DNA from: an uncultured Lachnospiraceae bacterium
GTDB lineage: Bacteria > Bacillota > Clostridia > Lachnospirales > Lachnospiraceae
Length of the DNA stretch: 64,000 nt
Assembly (NCBI GenBank): GCA_947588845.1
Contig: CANQAR010000001.1
Location: forward strand, 1 to 64,000
Reading direction: 5' to 3'
A program made the translations under genes and the position numbers. The notes beneath the pieces are model-generated. The model was not told where the DNA came from. It ran no database searches and worked only from the letters and a program-made list of their open reading frames with translations. Shown piece after piece: positions 52,373-62,181 of the stretch (its first letter is position 1; the number at the start of each line of letters is the position of its first letter).

Positions 52373-54127
52373 TCAAACTCTCTTCACTGCGCCAAAGTTA
52401 CAGTTTTCCTCACATTTGCCGCACTTAATGCATATTGCCGGATCAATCTTGTGCTGCTTCTTCTTTTCGCCGGTGATCGCATTCACCGGGCAGTTGCGCG
52501 CACATTTCGTGCAGCCCCTGCAGTCTTCTGTGATCTCATAGTGAATGAGCGCTTTACAGGATTTGGCCGTACAGGTATGATGATAAATATGATCCTCATA
52601 TTCGTTGCGGAAATAACGGATCGTGGTCAGCACCGGGTTCGGAGCCGTCTGGCCGAGACCGCACATTGCGCCGTCCTTGATCTTCTTTGCCAGTTCTTCG
52701 AGAAGTTCGATATCGCCGTCGCGGCCCTCGCCTTTGGTGATCCTCTCCAGAATCTCCAGCATTCTCTTGGTGCCGATACGGCAGTAGTTGCATTTGCCGC
52801 AGGATTCCTTTCTGGTGAAGTCCAGGAAGAAACGGGCCATGTCCACCATACAGGTATCCTCGTCCATGACGATCATACCTCCGGATCCGACGATCGCGCC
52901 GGTCTTGTTGATATCTTCATAGGTGACCGGTGTATCGATCAGAGCAGCCGGGATACAGCCGCCGGACGGTCCGCCCATCTGGACAGCCTTGAACTTCTTG
53001 TCGTTCTTGATGCCGCCGCCGATGTCGTAGATAACTTCCCGGAGCGTCATGCCCATAGGAACTTCCACCAGGCCGCCCTTCTTGATCTTGCCCGCAAGCG
53101 CGAATACCTTGGAACCCTTGGACTGCGTCGCGCCTCTGTCCGCAAAAGCCTGGCCGCCGTTATTGATGATCCAGGCGACATTGGCGTACGTCTCCACGTT
53201 ATTGATATTGGTAGGCAGCTTCCAGTAACCCTTTGCCGCCGGGAAAGGAGGTTTCAGACGCGGCATGCCGCGCTCGCCTTCCAGAGAAGCGATCAGCGCC
53301 GTCTCCTCGCCGCAGACAAAAGCGCCCGCGCCGGCCTTGATGCGGATATCAAAGCTGAAGTTCGTGCCGAAAAGGTTCTTGCCCAGGAAGCCCTTTTCTC
53401 TGGCCTGTGCCATGGCGATTTCCAGACGCGCAATCGCGAGAGGATACTCTGCACGGCAGTAGATAATTCCTTCTGTAGCGCCCGCGGCATAGCCGCCGAT
53501 GATCATGCCTTCCAGCAGGGAGTGCGGATCGCCCTCCAGCACGGAACGGTCCATGAACGCGCCGGGATCGCCCTCGTCCGCGTTGCAGACCATATATTTC
53601 TGCGCGCCCTTGTTGGACTTGATGGCGTTCCATTTGAACCAGGTCGGGAAGCCCGCGCCGCCTCGTCCGCGAAGTCCGGAAATCTTGATCTCCTCGATGA
53701 CATCGTCCGGGGTCATGGTGGTGATAACTTTCTTCGCTGCCTCATATCCGCCGATTGCCAGATACTCTTCAATCTTTTCCGGATTGATCTTCCCGCAGTT
53801 GCGGAGCACGATTCTCTGCTGCTGGGATAAGAATGCCTTGTCCTCCTCCGGGATCAGATATTTCTCCACCGGCTTGCCGCCGATCAGATGCTCGTCCACA
53901 ATCTCGGCCACCTTGTCCGGGGTACACTTTACATATCTTGCTTCCAGCACGCCTTCATCATTGTAGACATCTACAATGGGCTCAAGATAGCAGGTACCGA
54001 TACAGCCTGTCTTGTCAATCATCACGTTGGACAGATTTTTCTCTGCCACGATTTTCTTAAATTCATTAGAGGTCTTCCTTGCTCCGGTAGCAATACCACA
54101 GCTTCCCTGCCCTACAACAACTTTCAT
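52373..54127 (-). CDS. NuoF/HydB-like NADH- and FMN-binding Fe-S subunit
   Basis: A 584-residue flavoprotein subunit. An N-terminal thioredoxin-like 2Fe-2S domain (about 1-85, CGIATGA and CIGTC), then the NuoF core with the NADH/FMN motifs GLRGRGGAGFPTWFKW and CNADEGDPGAF, the 4Fe-4S motif SCGKCNYCRIGT, and two C-terminal 4Fe-4S ferredoxin motifs (CRGCTKCARNCP and CIKCGKCEENC). This is the layout of HydB/HndC-type subunits in electron-bifurcating complexes, where the flavin is the bifurcation site. ATG 54127 overlaps the preceding stop (ATGA) with AGGAGG upstream. Confidence 0.94.
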   Translation of the reverse strand: MKVVVGQGSCGIATGARKTSNEFKKIVAEKNLSNVMIDKTGCIGTCYLEPIVDVYNDEGVLEARYVKCTPDKVAEIVDEHLIGGKPVEKYLIPEEDKAFLSQQQRIVLRNCGKINPEKIEEYLAIGGYEAAKKVITTMTPDDVIEEIKISGLRGRGGAGFPTWFKWNAIKSNKGAQKYMVCNADEGDPGAFMDRSVLEGDPHSLLEGMIIGGYAAGATEGIIYCRAEYPLAIARLEIAMAQAREKGFLGKNLFGTNFSFDIRIKAGAGAFVCGEETALIASLEGERGMPRLKPPFPAAKGYWKLPTNINNVETYANVAWIINNGGQAFADRGATQSKGSKVFALAGKIKKGGLVEVPMGMTLREVIYDIGGGIKNDKKFKAVQMGGPSGGCIPAALIDTPVTYEDINKTGAIVGSGGMIVMDEDTCMVDMARFFLDFTRKESCGKCNYCRIGTKRMLEILERITKGEGRDGDIELLEELAKKIKDGAMCGLGQTAPNPVLTTIRYFRNEYEDHIYHHTCTAKSCKALIHYEITEDCRGCTKCARNCPVNAITGEKKKQHKIDPAICIKCGKCEENCNFGAVKRV

Positions 54128-54651
54128 TTCTCCACCTCCTGTGCATTCTGCGATCTGTAATCGTCAAGAATCTTCGTCACGGAAGATTTCGTCAGGTTCC
54201 CGAATGTTTCCTCGCCGTCCGCGCTCTTCACCATCATCACAGGGGCCAGGGAACAGCAGCCAAGACAGGCTACATTGTTCAGCGTAAACAGACCGTCCGG
54301 AGTCGTCTCACCGTCTTTGATGCCAAGATGCTCACAGACAGCCTCTTCGATCATGTCAGAACCGTTTACGTGACAGGCAGTTCCTTTACAGAGCATGATC
54401 AGGTACTTGCCAACGGGCTGGAGACGAAACTGCGCATAAAAAGTCGCCACGCCATAAATCTTGGCTGGCATGATTCCAGTTCTCTCTGCTATGTAATTGA
54501 TCGCGTTCAGGGAAAGATAACCGTAAATGTCCTGCGTCTGCTGTAGGATCGTAATCAGACTTCCCGGCACTTTTGCGTATTTTTCCAGAACAGGCGCCAA
54601 CTCAGCAAAGTCTGCATTCCGATCACTCTGGCATTTACACGAATTGCACAT
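54124..54651 (-). CDS. NuoE/HydC-like 2Fe-2S subunit
   Basis: A 175-residue thioredoxin-like subunit with the four 2Fe-2S ligands in CKGTACHVNGSD and VACLGCCSLAP, after the helical NuoE N-terminal region (VPGSLITILQQTQDIYGYL). It relays electrons between the NuoF-like flavin subunit and the rest of the complex. An extra N-terminal Cys cluster (CNSCKCQ) is present. It is first in the operon, with AAGGAGG and a strong promoter upstream. Confidence 0.94.
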   Translation of the reverse strand: MCNSCKCQSDRNADFAELAPVLEKYAKVPGSLITILQQTQDIYGYLSLNAINYIAERTGIMPAKIYGVATFYAQFRLQPVGKYLIMLCKGTACHVNGSDMIEEAVCEHLGIKDGETTPDGLFTLNNVACLGCCSLAPVMMVKSADGEETFGNLTKSSVTKILDDYRSQNAQEVEK

Positions 54652-54706
54652 ATGATTGTTCCTCCTTCATAAACTTTTTAGCAAACAAACCAATTCATTC
54701 TTTTGT

Positions 54707-54734
54707 ATTATAACACAAAAGGAGAAATAATCAA
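54707..54734 (-). promoter_or_regulatory. Strong sigma-A promoter of the Stn-like operon
   Basis: On the minus strand TTGATT (54729-54734) and TATAAT (54707-54712) with 16 bases between and an extended TG before the -10. Confidence 0.75.
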
Positions 54735-54911
54735 ATATAAAAATGGATTTTTCAGTGTAAAAATTGTGAAATTTGTGAAAATCTGGTTAAAAAAGGATAG
54801 CGGTGCATTACATTTTTATTCTTTTTCTTTATTTTTGTCGGTCATGTCTGTTCCGGAACCCGCCAGAAGGCGTCCCCCTCCCCTGCGGATTCGTCTCCGG
54901 ATTACTCCGGA

Positions 54912-55097
54912 TTATTCCAGATCTCTGTAACGCAGTATCTCAACCGCCAGTTCCGTCTCCGTCTTTTTTTCTCTGTCTCTCTCTTCAAGAAACAGGCGAA
55001 GCTCCGCCTCTGTCAGAAACCATGCGTGGCGCGAACGCCGGATCCTGTCCTCATCCAGTTCTGTATAGCACAATAAATACCGTTTATCCAATTCCAT
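54912..55097 (-). CDS. Small conserved-looking hypothetical protein, 61 residues
   Basis: No family recognised. ATG 55097 has an excellent AAGGAGG at the right distance. The product starts MELDKRYLLCYTELDEDRIR, contains AWFLTEAELRLFLEERD, and is rich in Glu, Arg and Leu, predicted largely helical. The frame opens further upstream but without a better start. It lies alone between the Stn-like operon and ftsK, with no clear promoter. Coding status rests on the ribosome binding site and amphipathic composition. Confidence 0.5.
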   Translation of the reverse strand: MELDKRYLLCYTELDEDRIRRSRHAWFLTEAELRLFLEERDREKKTETELAVEILRYRDLE

Positions 55098-55216
55098 ACG
55101 TGTCCTCCTTCTGCAACGCACCGCCCTTCCGCATACAGAAGAGCTGTCACTCACACCTCTGCTGTTCCGCAAGGATTTTCATGTCCTGCAGAAGGATAAT
55201 GCCTTCCCTGGCGAAG

Positions 55217-55293
55217 GAGGATTCCTGCGTACCGAAAAGTGCTGCCGCCCGCAAAACAGACAGCAGCTGATTTTCATGCCTGGGCCTGCGCAT
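55217..55293 (+). repeat. Repeat family B, diverged copy B5
   Basis: Keeps the core CAGCAGCTGATTTTCATGCC and GGGCCTGCGCAT; the first hairpin is degraded. It lies directly before the ftsK terminator. Confidence 0.6.
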
Positions 55294-55298
55294 ACGAC

Positions 55299-55328
55299 AA
55301 AAACCCCCGCGTCAGAAAAGCGCGGGGG
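55299..55328 (-). terminator. Intrinsic terminator of ftsK/spoIIIE
   Basis: CCCCCGCG / CGCGGGGG stem followed by five T on the minus strand. Confidence 0.9.
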
Positions 55329-55362
55329 ATATGAAAAACCGGCGGCATCTGCCAGGAAAAGA

Positions 55363-58300
55363 TCAGCCTCCGCTTTCCATCCTGTTCTCAAACTGTTCCT
55401 GCGACATCAGAACTTTGCGCGGTTTTGTCCCTTCCTCAGGTCCCACAACTCCCGCCTCCGTAAGCTGATCCATAATGCGCGCGGCACGGTTAAAGCCGAT
55501 TTTAAAAACTCTCTGAAGCATTCCGATGGAAGCTTTGTCTTTCTCTATGATAAATCTTCCTGCTTCCGCAAACAGTGCGTCGACATCCTCAGATCCCCGC
55601 GAAGATGATGCCTGCTGGATCTTTGCAATCTGCGCCTCCATCTCGGCACTGTAATTCTGCGTCATGTTTTTATTCTTCAGGAAATCCACGACATCCGACA
55701 CCTCCTCATCGGAGACAAAAGCGCCCTGCAGACGCGCCGGCTTCTGATATCCCTGCGGGTAAAACAGCATATCACCCTTGCCAAGCAGCTTTTCCGCCCC
55801 GGACATATCGAGAATTGTTCTGGAATCAATGCTCGAGGAAACGGAGAAAGCGATGCGGGACGGCATGTTTGCCTTGATCAGTCCGGTAATGACATTTACA
55901 GACGGCCGCTGCGTCGCAATGACAAGATGGATCCCGGCCGCGCGGGCAAGCTGTGCCAGACGGCAGATAGAATCCTCGACTTCCCCGGGCGCCACCATCA
56001 TGAGATCTGCAAGCTCATCGACAATGATGATGATCTGTGGAAGTTTCTGCGGTTTATTTTCGTCCTCGATATCTTTAACCGCTTCTATTTTCTGATTGTA
56101 TCCTTTCAGATCACGGACACCCATTTCCGCAAACTTGTTGTATCGGTCCGTCATTTCCGCGACTCCCCAGTTCAGAGCCCCTGCCGCCTTTTTCGGATCT
56201 GTGACCACCGGGATAAACAGATGCGGAATTCCGTTGTAGACGCTCAGCTCAACAACTTTCGGATCGATCATGATCAGTTTTACCTCATCCGGCTTCGCTT
56301 TATAAAGAATGCTCATGATCAGCGTATTGATGCAGACAGATTTTCCTGATCCGGTAGCGCCCGCAATCAGCAGATGCGGCATTTTCGCGATATCCGAGAC
56401 AACTGTCCTGCCGGCGATATCCTTGCCTGTCGCGAACGCCATTTTTGACGGATGATTCCGGAACTCTTCCGACTCAAACAAATCCCGCAGCATTACTGCG
56501 CTGTTTTCCGCGTTCGGAACCTCAATGCCGACAGCCGCCTTCCCCGGAATCGGGGCCTCAATGCGGATATCCGCCGCCGCGAGATTCAATTTGATATCAT
56601 CTGCAAGACTGACGATACGGCTGACTTTGACTCCCTGCTCCGGCTGCAACTCGTATCGCGTTACAGTCGGACCACAGCTGGCGTTTATTACGGTTACATT
56701 GACGCCGAAACTTTTCAGCGTCTGCTGCAGCTTGGCGGCCGTCTTTTTGATCTCCTGTTCCTGACCGCTTCCTTTTTGTGTTTTCCCTTTTTTGAGCAGA
56801 TCGATCGGCGGAAATACATACTCCGGCTTTACGGCTTCCGCAGCCTTTTCAATTTCAGCTTCTACAGTGGCAATCCCTTCCTGAATCTCAGCCTCGGAAG
56901 ATCTTGGATTCTTTTTCGGCGGGCCCGCCGGAGAAGCCGCGGCTTTTCTGCGGTCAGGCATTTTATCGGCATCATTTTCCGTCCTCTCTGATCCGACCTG
57001 CTGTATTTCTCCGGTTTCGGTCTCCGCGCCTTCCTCCGAATCCTCTTTCATCTCATCTTCTTCCCCGTATGACATCATCCGGAACTGCTCCGGATATGCT
57101 TCCGCCTGGTCTTTTTCTTCGCGGTCATTTTCTTCCGGATCTTCCTCCAGGTATTCCTCTGGATCGATCTCGTCGGCAGTGATCTCACGGACGGCATCCT
57201 CCGGCGGAGTTTCAAACCCGCGGAATCCTTCTTCCGGCTCATCATGCGGTTCCTCAGGCACTTTCTCATCCGCTTCAGAAACATTCTCATCCGGCCAGGC
57301 GTCCGGAAGCTCCGGTCCGGTCCACTGCGGAACTTCTCTGAAAGACTCCCTGTCCTCCACAATTTCCTCCGTTTCAAGCTCGATATACTCCGTCTCTTTA
57401 TTCGGTACAGGGAAGGAAGATACACGCGCTCTCTTTTTCAAAGTCCCGGGAACAGACTCCCGCACACCGGTATCCTGCAGCGGATTTCCTCCCAGCTTTG
57501 TGTTCATGGTTACCCCCGTAACCTTATGTTCCAGGCGGCTTGTTCCCGGGCGGGATGAAACGAATACCGGAACGTCAATCTGAGTTCTGCCGCTTGCGGA
57601 ACTGCTCCATCCCTCCTGCGTATGGCTGTAGGGAGAATTTTTTTCCGGATTTCTTCCTCCGCGCTTTTTTCTTTTCCCCAGTAAAGGCTGTACATGGGAA
57701 CTTTCTTTTCCCGTGTGATCCGCCTTTACATCGGTCTGCCGGTTTTTTGCAGAAAACGGCGTATATTTTTCTGTATCCTGCAGATGTACGTTCTGCTCGT
57801 TTTTTGTCCTGCTCCTTCTCTCTTCTTCCGCCCTCTGCCGGCGGAGCTGCTCAAGTTCTCTTTCCTCGGCTTCTTCCCGCTCCTGCAGTCTGAGTTCTCT
57901 CTTTTCTCTGGATATTCTGGCACTGCGGTACATCCGTTCCCCCTGATGTTTCATGCCCGCGAGCAGAGATTTCTGTGTGAGCAGCACCAGGCTGATGATC
58001 ACCAGAATGCCAAGGATCACACCCGCCCCGATCGCGCCGAAAGCCGGACAGATCAGACTGCACAGTATTCCGCCGACTGCGCCGCCGCCTGCTTTCAGCG
58101 CCGCGCTGTCTGCGTAAAGTTTTTCAATCCGGACATCCGGCTGATAGCCGTTTACCAGAAGTTCCATGATGCTGCAGATGCACAGATACAGCATCAGTCC
58201 TGACAGAAATTTGATCGCCGCGGCATGGCTCCCCCTGTTTGAGATTAAAAAAGCAGCCGCCAGAAAAGCCAGAGCCGGCAGGATATAGGCAGGAAACCCA

Positions 58301-58647
58301 AACAACCCGAAACTTATATCGCTGATCACAGTTCCGATATATCCGCCGATTCCAAAGTAACTGATAAATGAAAAAACGCAGAACGCAAGAATCAGCCATA
58401 CGCCTGCTTCTTTCATAAGCTGAGGATTCCCCATTCCTCCTTTTCTGTGCACGTTATGAACTGCGGCAGGTCTTTCCGCGCTTTTGGCCGGCGCTGTCTT
58501 TCCCCTTCCCTGACTGCGCGTCCGGGTCTGAGTCTGAGTCTGACCCTGACCTTGTCTCTGACCCTGCGCCGATGTCCCGGCCGGAGCCGTACGCTTTGTT
58601 TTCGTACCCGTATTTGATTTGTTCCTGTTCTCTGTTTTTGCCGCCAA
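55363..58647 (-). CDS. ftsK: DNA translocase FtsK/SpoIIIE
   Basis: A 1,094-residue translocase. A basic, Gln/Thr/Arg-repeat N-terminus (about 20-55) precedes four membrane spans (about 80-225), a long acidic, poorly conserved linker (about 245-600), and the RecA-like motor with Walker [13 protein letters not shown] and Walker [13 protein letters not shown]. The C-terminal gamma winged helix (about 1020-1090, [21 protein letters not shown]) reads DNA orientation sequences. It pumps chromosomes through the division or sporulation septum. The start codon is TTG at 58647, seven bases after GGGGAGG. The linker is longer than in SpoIIIE (about 790 residues). Confidence 0.95.
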   Translation of the reverse strand: MAAKTENRNKSNTGTKTKRTAPAGTSAQGQRQGQGQTQTQTRTRSQGRGKTAPAKSAERPAAVHNVHRKGGMGNPQLMKEAGVWLILAFCVFSFISYFGIGGYIGTVISDISFGLFGFPAYILPALAFLAAAFLISNRGSHAAAIKFLSGLMLYLCICSIMELLVNGYQPDVRIEKLYADSAALKAGGGAVGGILCSLICPAFGAIGAGVILGILVIISLVLLTQKSLLAGMKHQGERMYRSARISREKRELRLQEREEAEERELEQLRRQRAEEERRSRTKNEQNVHLQDTEKYTPFSAKNRQTDVKADHTGKESSHVQPLLGKRKKRGGRNPEKNSPYSHTQEGWSSSASGRTQIDVPVFVSSRPGTSRLEHKVTGVTMNTKLGGNPLQDTGVRESVPGTLKKRARVSSFPVPNKETEYIELETEEIVEDRESFREVPQWTGPELPDAWPDENVSEADEKVPEEPHDEPEEGFRGFETPPEDAVREITADEIDPEEYLEEDPEENDREEKDQAEAYPEQFRMMSYGEEDEMKEDSEEGAETETGEIQQVGSERTENDADKMPDRRKAAASPAGPPKKNPRSSEAEIQEGIATVEAEIEKAAEAVKPEYVFPPIDLLKKGKTQKGSGQEQEIKKTAAKLQQTLKSFGVNVTVINASCGPTVTRYELQPEQGVKVSRIVSLADDIKLNLAAADIRIEAPIPGKAAVGIEVPNAENSAVMLRDLFESEEFRNHPSKMAFATGKDIAGRTVVSDIAKMPHLLIAGATGSGKSVCINTLIMSILYKAKPDEVKLIMIDPKVVELSVYNGIPHLFIPVVTDPKKAAGALNWGVAEMTDRYNKFAEMGVRDLKGYNQKIEAVKDIEDENKPQKLPQIIIIVDELADLMMVAPGEVEDSICRLAQLARAAGIHLVIATQRPSVNVITGLIKANMPSRIAFSVSSSIDSRTILDMSGAEKLLGKGDMLFYPQGYQKPARLQGAFVSDEEVSDVVDFLKNKNMTQNYSAEMEAQIAKIQQASSSRGSEDVDALFAEAGRFIIEKDKASIGMLQRVFKIGFNRAARIMDQLTEAGVVGPEEGTKPRKVLMSQEQFENRMESGG

Positions 58648-58706
58648 AAATTTTCCTCCCCTTTTTTACGCACAAAGAGTGCTGTAGGACCAGCACTCTC
58701 GTTTCT

Positions 58707-58763
58707 TTATTCCCGCGGGCAGTGAGCCGTCACATGTCTGTATGTGCCCGGCAGATGCCGCGT
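58707..58763 (+). repeat. Repeat family A, copy A3
   Basis: Begins TTTATTCCCGCGGGCAGTGA and follows A1 closely; it lies in the 119-base ftsK-uppP gap and touches the uppP stop. Confidence 0.8.
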
Positions 58764-58766
58764 CTG

Positions 58767-59642
58767 TTAAATCAGAAAATGACACACCACCGCGACAGCT
58801 CCAACAACAAAGCAGTAGCATGCGAAATAGACAAATTTCTTATGTTTCACCACCAGCAGCATTGCTTTGATGCAGACATATCCGACAACCGCGGCAAAAA
58901 CCATACCGATCGCGTAAATGCCGATCTGGGCTGCGGCAACCGGTTCCGCAATGACATCCTTGATCTCAAGAACCGCCGCTCCAAGTATTGCCGGAATCGA
59001 AAGGATGAAGGAATACTTCACCGCAAACTTCCGCTCCAGTCCGCAGATCAGGCAGACCGCGATTGTGGTTCCGGAGCGGGACAGTCCCGGCAGCGTGGCC
59101 AGTCCCTGAGCCGTGCCAATGATCAGCCCCTGTCCGCAGGAAACATTGCGCGGCATCTTTTTTCCCTCCGGGACCGTGTCTGCAATCAGCAGCAGTACGC
59201 CCGTGATCAAAAGACAGATGCCCGGGATCAGAAGCGTATTCCCTGCCTGCTCCACCAGATCTTTTCCGAGAATTCCAATCACGCCGGTCGGAATCGTGGA
59301 TACCAGAATCAGTACAACGAATTTGCGGTAATTATTGTGGACAATTCTTTTGTAGCGAATCGATGTCTTATGTATCCTGTTCAGCGCGAACGTATGAATA
59401 TTGGAAAAGATATCTGCGCACATCTTCAGCGTTTCCGTGATCATCCTGCCGATGTCCCGGTAGTAAACCACAAACACAGCCACCAGTGTTCCCACATGAA
59501 GCATGATGTCAAACAACATCCCGCCATCCGTCTCAACATGAAAAACATTCTGAAGAATCGCCAGATGCCCGGAACTGCTCACGGGAAGAAATTCTGTGAT
59601 TCCCTGTACGATACCCAGCAGTATCGACTGTAAAACTGACAT
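58767..59642 (-). CDS. uppP: Undecaprenyl-diphosphatase UppP (BacA)
   Basis: A 291-residue integral membrane phosphatase that regenerates undecaprenyl phosphate for wall synthesis and confers some bacitracin tolerance. The family motifs GITEFLPVSSSGHL (about residue 14) and LPGLSRSGTTI are intact, with about eight membrane spans. The ATG follows GGAGGC. The gene has its own promoter, which overlaps the tepA stop codon, and a leader of about 130 bases with a strong hairpin. Confidence 0.96.
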   Translation of the reverse strand: MSVLQSILLGIVQGITEFLPVSSSGHLAILQNVFHVETDGGMLFDIMLHVGTLVAVFVVYYRDIGRMITETLKMCADIFSNIHTFALNRIHKTSIRYKRIVHNNYRKFVVLILVSTIPTGVIGILGKDLVEQAGNTLLIPGICLLITGVLLLIADTVPEGKKMPRNVSCGQGLIIGTAQGLATLPGLSRSGTTIAVCLICGLERKFAVKYSFILSIPAILGAAVLEIKDVIAEPVAAAQIGIYAIGMVFAAVVGYVCIKAMLLVVKHKKFVYFACYCFVVGAVAVVCHFLI

Positions 59643-59779
59643 GTTCTGTTGCCTCCATAAAAAAATAAATTTATTCCCGCGGACATCCGTTCTGTGCCGG
59701 CCGGAATGAAGTCAAAGACCTCGCGGCGACGAGCGAAACCCACGCAGTGTGTGTTTCGGTTCGTTCCGCATTTGAACTG

Positions 59780-59808
59780 ATTATACCAAACTATCGGCAA
59801 ACCTACAA
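59780..59808 (-). promoter_or_regulatory. Sigma-A promoter of uppP
   Basis: On the minus strand TTGTAG (59803-59808) and TATAAT (59780-59785), 17 bases apart with an extended TG. The leader folds into a hairpin (CGAAAC / GTTTCG core, about 59728-59767) and carries a fragment of repeat A (TTTATTCCCGCGG, minus-strand complement near 59670). Confidence 0.7.
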
Positions 59809-60513
59809 GCAGTTTTTTCCAGCCTTCTTTTTCTGAATCAGTTCCCTGAGCTTCGACAGCGCGCCGCTGATTCCCCCGACTTCGTCAATCAGCCCTTCCT
59901 TTACGGCATCTTCTCCGACAAGAATCGTCCCCAGATCTTTCGTCAGCATCCCGGTATCAAGCATCAGTTCCTCGAGGCGCTCTCTGTCCGCGCGGGAATG
60001 GTCTGAAATAAACCCGAGAATCCGGTCCTGCATCTGGCGGAAGTAATCATAGGTCTGCGGCGCGCCGATGACCGTGCCGTTCATCCGGACCGGATGGATG
60101 ACCATGGTTCCCGTCTTCACAATAAAGGAATAATCCGTGGAAACAGCGATCGGAACCCCGATCGAGTGGCTTCCTCCAAGCACAAGAGAGACCGTTGGTT
60201 TGCTGACGGAGGCGATCATCTCCGCAATCGCAAGCCCCGCCTCAACGTCACCGCCCACCGTATTCAGAAGAATCAAAAGGCCGTCAATTTCCGGACTGTC
60301 CTCAATCGCTGCCAGTTTCGGAAGAACATGCTCATATTTGGTCGTCTTGGAGTTTCCGGGAAGACATTCATGTCCCTCGATTTCTCCAATAACGGAAAGC
60401 AGGTGAATTCTGCGGTTCAGCACAACATCCCCGGTTTCTCTGATCGCCTCCCGCTGATCTTTTTCCTGATCCTCCGTATCCGTGTCCGGCGTCTTATTTT
60501 CTGTCTGATCCAT
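59803..60513 (-). CDS. tepA: ClpP-family serine peptidase TepA
   Basis: A 236-residue ClpP-fold protein of the TepA (translocation-enhancing, YmfB) group, conserved in spore formers. The nucleophile region is [16 protein letters not shown], the catalytic His lies in [10 protein letters not shown] and the Asp in the [13 protein letters not shown] helix region. The first 45 residues are an acidic tail. It is likely cytoplasmic and may degrade small acid-soluble proteins or aid secretion; the real substrate is uncertain. ATG 60513 follows GAAAGGAG. The longer upstream frame runs through the terminator of the preceding gene and is not used. Confidence 0.9.
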   Translation of the reverse strand: MDQTENKTPDTDTEDQEKDQREAIRETGDVVLNRRIHLLSVIGEIEGHECLPGNSKTTKYEHVLPKLAAIEDSPEIDGLLILLNTVGGDVEAGLAIAEMIASVSKPTVSLVLGGSHSIGVPIAVSTDYSFIVKTGTMVIHPVRMNGTVIGAPQTYDYFRQMQDRILGFISDHSRADRERLEELMLDTGMLTKDLGTILVGEDAVKEGLIDEVGGISGALSKLRELIQKKKAGKNCL

Positions 60514-60573
60514 ATATACGCGCTCCTTTCGGGTAAGATTCATCATTCTGTAATCAGTATGCCCCGAACACGC

Positions 60574-60613
60574 AAAAAAATACAGGAAATCCGTCACCTC
60601 GGATTCCCTGTAT
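60574..60613 (-). terminator. Intrinsic terminator of the CFI-box gene
   Basis: ATACAGGGAATCCG pairs with CGGATTTCCTGTAT; seven T follow on the minus strand. Confidence 0.9.
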
Positions 60614-60645
60614 GCAAAAGCAGACGTATGCACGGAAATGCCACG

Positions 60646-60683
60646 AAAGCGGCGTTTCGCGCCTCAGACCCCGGAATTTCTCA
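60646..60683 (+). repeat. Repeat family C, partial copy C2
   Basis: ATGCCACGAAAGCGGCGTTTCGCGCCTCAGACCCCGG shares GTTTCGCGCCTCAGACC(C/T)C with C1 and C3. Its right part encodes the last residues and stop codon of the CFI-box protein. Confidence 0.65.
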
Positions 60684-61443
60684 AAAAGTATTTTTTCTCA
60701 AGATCAGCCACCATATCCTCGTAAAGCCTGCAGCAGTTCTCCGATTCCCCGTCTTCAATCATCCGGATACAGGGTTTCAGATAATTCTGCCAGATATCCT
60801 GATAAACTTTCTCCGGACAGCCGCTTTGATCAATATGTTTTACAATGGAAGGCGCCACATCATAATATTTGCGGATCAGCGTCTCACCGTCAGGAAGCGA
60901 AGAAAGATAAGTATCTCTGTAATCCCTCAGCAGATTCAGCTCGTAACAGTCATCCGGTCTGCCAAGCACCTCGCAGACGGCAGTCGTAATATAACAGTAT
61001 TTTTTGTGAAATCCCTGCTCGATATATGTAAACTCCGCTGCCTGCAGATTCGTCTTTGGAAATCTTGCTTTCCAGGCATCAACCGCCTTGTCCGCAAGAA
61101 GCTTTGAGGACTGCCCTTTATATTCAAGGATCATGGGAAGCACATAAACCGCCATTGCAAGGTTCAGATCCATGAGAACCCGATCCTTCGCTCCGCGTCT
61201 TTTGCATGCTTCCATGCGGGCGCTCGCGCTGTCGGCCAGAGCTTCCGCCATGTTGGTCAGGTACTGATCCTTGTCGATCACCATCAGGTATCCCTGCTCA
61301 AGCGCCTCAAGGACAGGCTGATTTTCAAGATAGATCCTCTGAAACGCATCTTTATAGCGGGCCTTTCTGAAATCCCCGAGCGCTCCGTCGGCACACTCGA
61401 GCAGCTTCGGCATCCCCTCAATAGCTGTCAGATAATAGTTCAT
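60664..61443 (-). CDS. CFI-box domain-containing hypothetical protein
   Basis: A 259-residue, mainly helical, soluble protein. Around residues 150-205, CYITTAVCEVLG, ELNLLRDYRDTYL and YYDVAPSIV match the CFI-box motif (CFIATAAYG..., LRxFRDxYL, YYxxSPxIA) seen at the C-terminus of many uncharacterised proteins. Here the motif is internal. No function is known. It precedes the yebC product by three bases in the operon order CNNM, yebC, CFI-box. The final residues (NSGV) are encoded by repeat C2. Confidence 0.7.
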   Translation of the reverse strand: MNYYLTAIEGMPKLLECADGALGDFRKARYKDAFQRIYLENQPVLEALEQGYLMVIDKDQYLTNMAEALADSASARMEACKRRGAKDRVLMDLNLAMAVYVLPMILEYKGQSSKLLADKAVDAWKARFPKTNLQAAEFTYIEQGFHKKYCYITTAVCEVLGRPDDCYELNLLRDYRDTYLSSLPDGETLIRKYYDVAPSIVKHIDQSGCPEKVYQDIWQNYLKPCIRMIEDGESENCCRLYEDMVADLEKKYFLRNSGV

Positions 61444-61446
61444 ATC

Positions 61447-62175
61447 CTATTCCTCCAGATTCGTGTGCACCGCCTGTACATCATCGTCCTCGTCAAGCAG
61501 ATCCAGCGTGCGGTTCAGCTGTTTTAAAGCCGTCTCATCTGTCAGAGCCACATAGTTCTGCGGAATCATTGTGACTTCGGCAGACGCCATCGGAATCCCC
61601 TGATCCTCCAGTGTCTGACGCACTGCGCTGAATTCGTTCGGATCCGTCAGGATCTCATAGCTGTCTTCATCCTCTGAAAAATCCTCCGCACCCGCGTCAA
61701 GTGCAATCATCATGAGCTCGTCCGCATCCGTCTCATACTCTTCCTTGTCTATGATAATCTGGCCTTTCTGGTCAAACATATAAGAAACGCAGCCTTGTGT
61801 TCCGATATTTCCGCTGCCTTTTGTGAACGCGTTCCTGACATTGGAAGCGGTCCTGTTTTTATTCTCAGTCAGCGCTTCCACAATGATTGCGATCCCTCCG
61901 GGGCCGTAGCCTTCATAGGTGACGTGTTCGTAATTGACGGAACCAAGCTCTCCGGAAGCCTTCTTGATCCCGCGCTCGATCGTATCGTTCGGCATATTGT
62001 TCGCCTTGGCTTTCGCAATGACATCCCGAAGACGGCTGTTGTTGGCGGGATCGGCCCCTCCCTCCTTGACAGCAACGGCAATTTCGCGGCCTATGATCGT
62101 AAAAATCTTGCCCTTTGCCGCGTCATTCTTCTCCTTTTTGTGTTTGATATTCGCAAACTTTGAATGTCCTGACAT
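61447..62175 (-). CDS. YebC/PmpR family regulatory or ribosome-associated protein
   Basis: A 242-residue YebC. It begins [23 protein letters not shown] and carries [34 protein letters not shown] and DALLxDDxVAVHTN-type end ([13 protein letters not shown]). YebC proteins were described as transcription factors and more recently as helping translation through proline stretches. Length and start are typical. It lies six bases after the CNNM gene and three before the CFI-box gene. Confidence 0.96.
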   Translation of the reverse strand: MSGHSKFANIKHKKEKNDAAKGKIFTIIGREIAVAVKEGGADPANNSRLRDVIAKAKANNMPNDTIERGIKKASGELGSVNYEHVTYEGYGPGGIAIIVEALTENKNRTASNVRNAFTKGSGNIGTQGCVSYMFDQKGQIIIDKEEYETDADELMMIALDAGAEDFSEDEDSYEILTDPNEFSAVRQTLEDQGIPMASAEVTMIPQNYVALTDETALKQLNRTLDLLDEDDDVQAVHTNLEE

Positions 62176-62181
62176 AGTCGG

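Noticed and set aside
52451-53830. 459-codon plus-strand frame
   Set aside because: Antisense shadow of the NuoF-like gene.
48857-54651. [FeFe]-hydrogenase complex
   Set aside because: NuoE/NuoF-like partners fit, but the large subunit has no H-cluster motifs.
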